From positions 119,213,509-119,277,508 of the forward strand of contig CP136068.1 in assembly GCA_032622095.1 (NCBI GenBank): a stretch of DNA of 64,000 nucleotides, given 5' to 3'. A program made the position numbers and the translations under genes. The stretch is from Siphonodentalium dalli (lineage: Eukaryota > Mollusca > Scaphopoda > Gadilida > Siphonodentaliidae). Shown piece after piece: positions 60,110 to 64,000 of this stretch (position 1 is its first letter; each line of letters begins with the position of its first letter). A model generated the notes under the pieces. The model saw only the letters and a list, made by a program, of their open reading frames with translations, did no database searches and was not told where the DNA came from.

Positions 60110-61320
60110 TGCTGCAGTTATATCGATTGTGCACCTATATATTGTAAATTGTAATACGTATATTAACAAACCACCCGCAACCATGCAATTAATGAACCGC
60201 AGATACGTGATATTTCCCAACGACCTCATTCACAAACTGCCTCCCCGGTGAACCACGCTAAATATTTTAGTTATTGTTATGAACAATGGTCCGGGTTGGT
60301 ACCCATAAAATTCAACATGTGTGTAACACGCCCTTGATACCATTTCCACATGCGACGATATATTCTGTGCGCTCACACGGAGATGAACGCTCACATACAC
60401 CATCATTAAACAATCACAAGAAAACCGTAATCAGACATGGTAACGCCCTCAAGATCATATTATTAGCCATAAATATAAATTACTAGCAGATTAGCCCGCC
60501 ACTGGCGGGATTGGTCCCATGGCTTTGGTCGATCCATTAATTTTTGTTTTTCAAGGTAACCCCGTACAGGCACGCCGACAGCATGCTATTATTTGCGTGT
60601 ACCCGTTTCAAGGTCATGTTGGGTGGACAAAATAACCCGACAAAAATTTGTATTATTGAAGATCTACTATACTCCAACTCTCACATTGTAGAAATATCAC
60701 GGACATGTCACATTCGAATAAGTTAACTAATACTGAAGTTATCAATCAGAAACCATCTCGGATTACACATTCATTTTTGTTTTATGAAACCAATCAAGAT
60801 TTGATTTCAAAAACGTCACCAAAGACAATGTATCTAATGAAGTGACGTAACAATCAAATCTTGTGTTGCAATGCATTTAAGATGGAGCCAGAAGACGGGC
60901 AAGAACCTAGAAAGGCCTCGCACCAATAAATTCACTATGTTCAAAGAACCATGTTGATTATTTTATTCATATATTCAACTGCACGCATATAACGTTTCCT
61001 GTTCAAAAAAAATATATAGATAATATAAAATATATTGGTTACATGAATGCACCGCATCAGAATTCCGTTAAAACAACTAATCCTTCAAATTATTACAAAA
61101 AAACTACGGCTTATTACTGCAGGTTTCTCATTCACCACACAAGAAAGCTTCTAAATGCGGATCAAAAATCGGAGGCATTGCATGGTCCAGCCACTGTTCA
61201 TACCTAAACATTGAAAGCAATTAACGCGGTCATAATAGTTACATACTGCAACGATAAGACATCCAGCTAATACACACCCCAGGAAATCCCGAAATGTGTT
61301 GTCATGCGAGATATCCCATC
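60110..61320. other. Mostly unrecognised; weak repeat remnant at 60482
   Basis: TTACTAGCAGATTAGCCCGCC at about 60481 is reminiscent of the repeat starts at 25353 and 25670. The rest shows no gene or repeat boundary. Confidence 0.35.
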
Positions 61321-61324
61321 GCTA

Positions 61325-61930
61325 TAGCTCAATTTGACACGGCCAGATTAGCCTTCCTACAATATCCTAAAACAATAAAGCCTCTCAAATCATCGGCATA
61401 GTCAACAGAACTTTCACGAACTTGAACATCGACACGTTCTAATCGCTTTACATATGCATGGTCAGACTTATCATCGAATACTGTAACTCTGCATGGAGCC
61501 CACATCACAAATATCAAAGCATTGTGTTAGAGAAATACAAAGAAAAGCAACGAAACTAGGAGTTCGTCAAATAAAAACTCTATGCTACCGAGACCGAATG
61601 ATAAGACTCAATCCGATGTCTTTAAAATATGGAATATTTAGAGGAGATCTAATCGAGGTATATAAATTGTTGAATGGTCATTACAACATCAATGCCTTGA
61701 CCTATTAGAAAGACATTCATCAGGAAGAACAAGAGCACATAATAAAAAGCTACAGATACCCATTGTTAACAAGGCCATAGGAAAATATTTCTTCACGCAG
61801 AGGATGGTAAATAGCTGGAACTCTCTGTCAGACTTCGCTGTTGAGGCTCCAACACTCGATTAAGTCAAAATATACATACACTCATTCTTCTATTATATAA
61901 AATACGAGTTCGACGACAAGTAATATGTTA
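61325..61930 (+). pseudogene. CR1-like LINE C-terminal relic
   Basis: Across two frames and internal stops it encodes IGIVNRTFTNLNIDTF, LIIEYCNSAWSPHHKYQSIV, QRKATKLGVRQIK, YGIFRGDLIEVYKLLNGHYN, then IGKYFFTQRMVNSWNSL and YYIKYEFDDK with a stop. This is the part of LINE ORF2 after the reverse transcriptase core. It matches the intact-frame copy just downstream and the minus-strand tail at 40080-40232. 5'-truncated and non-functional. Confidence 0.8.
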
Positions 61931-61984
61931 AAGTGACTATACAAGTAAATATCGAATGACGATACATATATTTGTAAACAAGCA

Positions 61985-62910
61985 TTGCAACGAGTGGCGT
62001 GCCTCAGGGAACGGTCTTAGGACCTATACTTTTTATAATTTTCATTAATGATCTGCCAGAATGTGTAAAAGGACTTTGCGAAATATTCGCAGATGACACA
62101 AAAGTTATCGGAAATCCCCACCACAACAATGTGCAGACGGACATAAACGCAGTTTGCAAATGGTCCCTAGACTGGCAACTTAGATACAACTCAGCAAAAA
62201 TCCATGTCATACACTTCGGACATAACAACCCAAAAATAGAGTACTTCATGACAGACACGCCATTGAATCCACCAATCATAGTAAGCACGTGCGAAAAAGA
62301 CCTAGGAGTGAATGTTGATGATACACTTAAATTTTATATCCACATAAATCAAACATGCAACCGAGCGTATAAGACCCTTGGTATTATAAGGAGAACATTT
62401 ACAACACTCGACCCAGAAACATTTCGGGCAATCTATATCAGCATGATTCGACCAATAATAGAGTACTGCAATACGGCATGGGATCCACACCTGCAATACC
62501 AATGCATTGCACTAGAACAAGTGCAACGGAGAGCAACTAAAATGGTTCCCCAATTCAGAAAACTAGAGTATCGAGAGAGACTAATTAAACTCAACTTGAT
62601 GTCAGTTAAATATCGAAGATTCAGGGGAGATTTAATTGAGACATATAAGATGTTAAATGGACATTACAATTTGGACACCAGTTGCCTTTTTCAAATGTCT
62701 CCATACACAACAACAAGAGGAAATAGCAGGAAATTATATAGACAAAAGTTCAACGAGAATGTAGGAAAATTCTTCTTCACGCAGCGTGTGGTTTCGTCTT
62801 GGAATAGTCTACCAGACCATATCGTTCAACTAAAATCTCTGGATGAATTTAAGACTAACATAGACGCTTACTTCTATCACTTGAAGTATGATTACGAATA
62901 CGTCAAATGA
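61985..62910 (+). pseudogene. 5'-truncated CR1-like LINE, reverse transcriptase C-terminal half
   Basis: The open frame starts at TSGVPQGTVLGPILFIIF (fingers/palm motif B) and goes on with EIFADDTKVIG (catalytic FADD), CEKDLGVNVDDTLKF, IIRRTFTTLDPETF, RPIIEYCNTAWDPH, EQVQRRATKMVP, YRRFRGDLIETYKMLNGHYN and FFTQRVVSSWNSLPDHIV. It ends at a TGA (62908-62910). Motif A and everything upstream are absent, so it cannot be active. The frame itself is undamaged over 303 codons, which suggests a fairly young insertion. It belongs to a different LINE family from the one at 52145-55663. Confidence 0.85.
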
Positions 62911-63370
62911 TATACTCACACTAATATGCATATTATGCAAATCCATTAATTTATTCAATTGTACCGGAACTAAAAGTCAAATGACTTGTTTCGATGATGA
63001 TGATGATGATTATGATGATGATGATGATGATGAAATAATGTTATTGGGACGAAAAGTCGCAAGACTTGTTCCGTATGATGATGATGATGATGATGATATG
63101 ATTGATAGAACAAACCACTATTACGATGATAGTGTCGTTATTTGTTTAAAATACGTATCAATTGACATATAATACGCACCCGTTCCCTCATTAAAATCAA
63201 CATATTTCGACCATTTTAGGGGACCTCCGCGAATTATGGGAACTCCGCGAATTATGGGATCTCCGCAAATAGACCTACGCAAATAGGGACCTATCTATAA
63301 ATAAAACGCCCAGCGAACCATAGATATCTAGAATCTCTAGGACAGTATACAACCGATGGCGTTAATAACG
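62911..63370 (+). repeat. LINE 3' tail with (GAT)n and shared terminal block
   Basis: (GAT)n tracts at about 62994-63032 and 63078-63096 follow the LINE stop. From TGATTGATAGAACAAACCA (63100) through GGGGACCTCCGCGAATTATG to CGCCCAGCGAACCATAGATA and CCGATGGCGTTAATAA the sequence matches, inverted, parts of 38880-39980. The homology covers LINE-derived and non-LINE parts alike. Confidence 0.6.
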
Positions 63371-63371
63371 A

Positions 63372-63940
63372 TACATATTCCACCGGGGATGACAGGAAGA
63401 CAGCCAGGGGCCTATACTATAGAATACAATTTTTGTAATATCAGCGTTAATTTGCGATTTACTAATTTTGTAATACATTTTTTGTGTTCTATAGTAAGCG
63501 ACTGTATTTCTATCTATATATTGACATGTAATGACTTATATGATATTTTTTGGCGAACCATCTATATACCGGGATTCACTTGACTGGAACGCTACAGCTT
63601 TGTAATATGTAAAAAATCGCAATACGGAATGATAAAATACTGACTAAGCGGGTTCTATAGTACAGCAATAATACCATTTTTGTAAAAAAATAATAATTAT
63701 TAGATTCAACTGCATAGGCTACATTATTGATTTTTCACGTCGTGTTCACGACGATTTGCCGTGCGGATAATGGTGAGTGCGATTAGCTGGATACATGTTC
63801 TTTGTAATGCGGTCACCGAATCTCAATTGTTAACCCATTGAGATGGTTTACGCTCAATGGACTTGAAAGGAGATAGCCATGTCAGCGGCCTATATTTTAA
63901 TTATGAATGGAATTAAAGAGTTACATAAGGATTAACTGTC
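63372..63940. other. Non-coding stretch, no recognised feature
   Basis: No supported gene. GGGGATGACAGGAAGACAGCCA at about 63387 resembles GGGGTGACAGGAAGACAGCCA at about 55538, a small match of unknown origin. Confidence 0.35.
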
Positions 63941-63948
63941 ATGTGGAC

Positions 63949-64000
63949 TGTTTTTATGGAGATGTAACACTTACCTCACGGTTATATCTCCATAAAAACA
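63949..64000. repeat. Perfect 15-bp inverted repeat at the window edge
   Basis: TGTTTTTATGGAGAT (63949-63963) and its exact complement ATCTCCATAAAAACA (63986-64000) enclose 22 bases. It may be a small hairpin or part of a larger inverted repeat cut by the window end. Confidence 0.7.

Noticed and set aside
61329-61517. Minus-strand 62-codon ORF
   Set aside because: It lies antisense to LINE-derived coding sequence whose plus-strand motifs (IGIVNRTFTNL, LIIEYCNSAW) are clear.

Overview
The window is A+T-rich eukaryotic DNA with almost no protein-coding capacity: one gene running in from the left edge contributes two short exons, and the rest is intron, intergenic DNA and many layers of transposable elements. 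The host is probably a mollusc, perhaps a bivalve. The reason is the abundance of elements built as hairpin + (TCCG)n-like microsatellite + 150-161 bp tandem core repeats + hairpin, which resemble the 'pearl'/HINE Helitron-like elements described from bivalves. The taxon is inferred, not demonstrated.

Layout. 1-16.4 kb: two phase-compatible exons of an unrecognised gene (2441-2627 and 16282-16373, the second ending in a stop) lie either side of a 13.7-kb intron. The intron holds a 2.8-kb hAT-like element (2693-5518), several Helitron-like non-autonomous elements of three families, and a 0.9-kb hAT-type element with an exact 8-bp target duplication (13301-14203). 16.4-29.3 kb: a segmental duplication in direct orientation (about 16.44-21.02 and 23.94-29.30 kb) whose copies differ by transposon insertions, so occupied and empty sites can be read side by side. 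29.3-38.1 kb: palindromic MITEs, a fourth Helitron-like family with 161-bp units, minisatellites and homopolymer-rich repeats. 38.2-47.9 kb: inverted-repeat elements, LINE 3' tails on the minus strand, and tandem duplications. 48.1-52.1 kb: an apparently complete foldback element with 0.9-1-kb inverted arms, a 2.1-kb internal array and an exact 8-bp target duplication. 52.1-55.7 kb: a nearly full-length but broken APE-type LINE. 57-63.4 kb: further broken LINEs, one interrupted by a 1.3-kb TIR element, a frameshifted relic of another element-encoded protein, and a terminal sequence block shared in inverted orientation with 38.9-40.2 kb.

No rRNA, tRNA, CRISPR or prokaryotic operon structure was found. 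Most long ORFs arise from tandem repeats whose period is a multiple of three or from palindromes. The strongest new-looking signals are (i) a common end architecture shared by four otherwise different Helitron-like families, with one insertion showing no target duplication against its empty paralogue; (ii) the foldback element with a 111-bp higher-order repeat; and (iii) a TTAA-targeting MITE family with an empty site in the same window.
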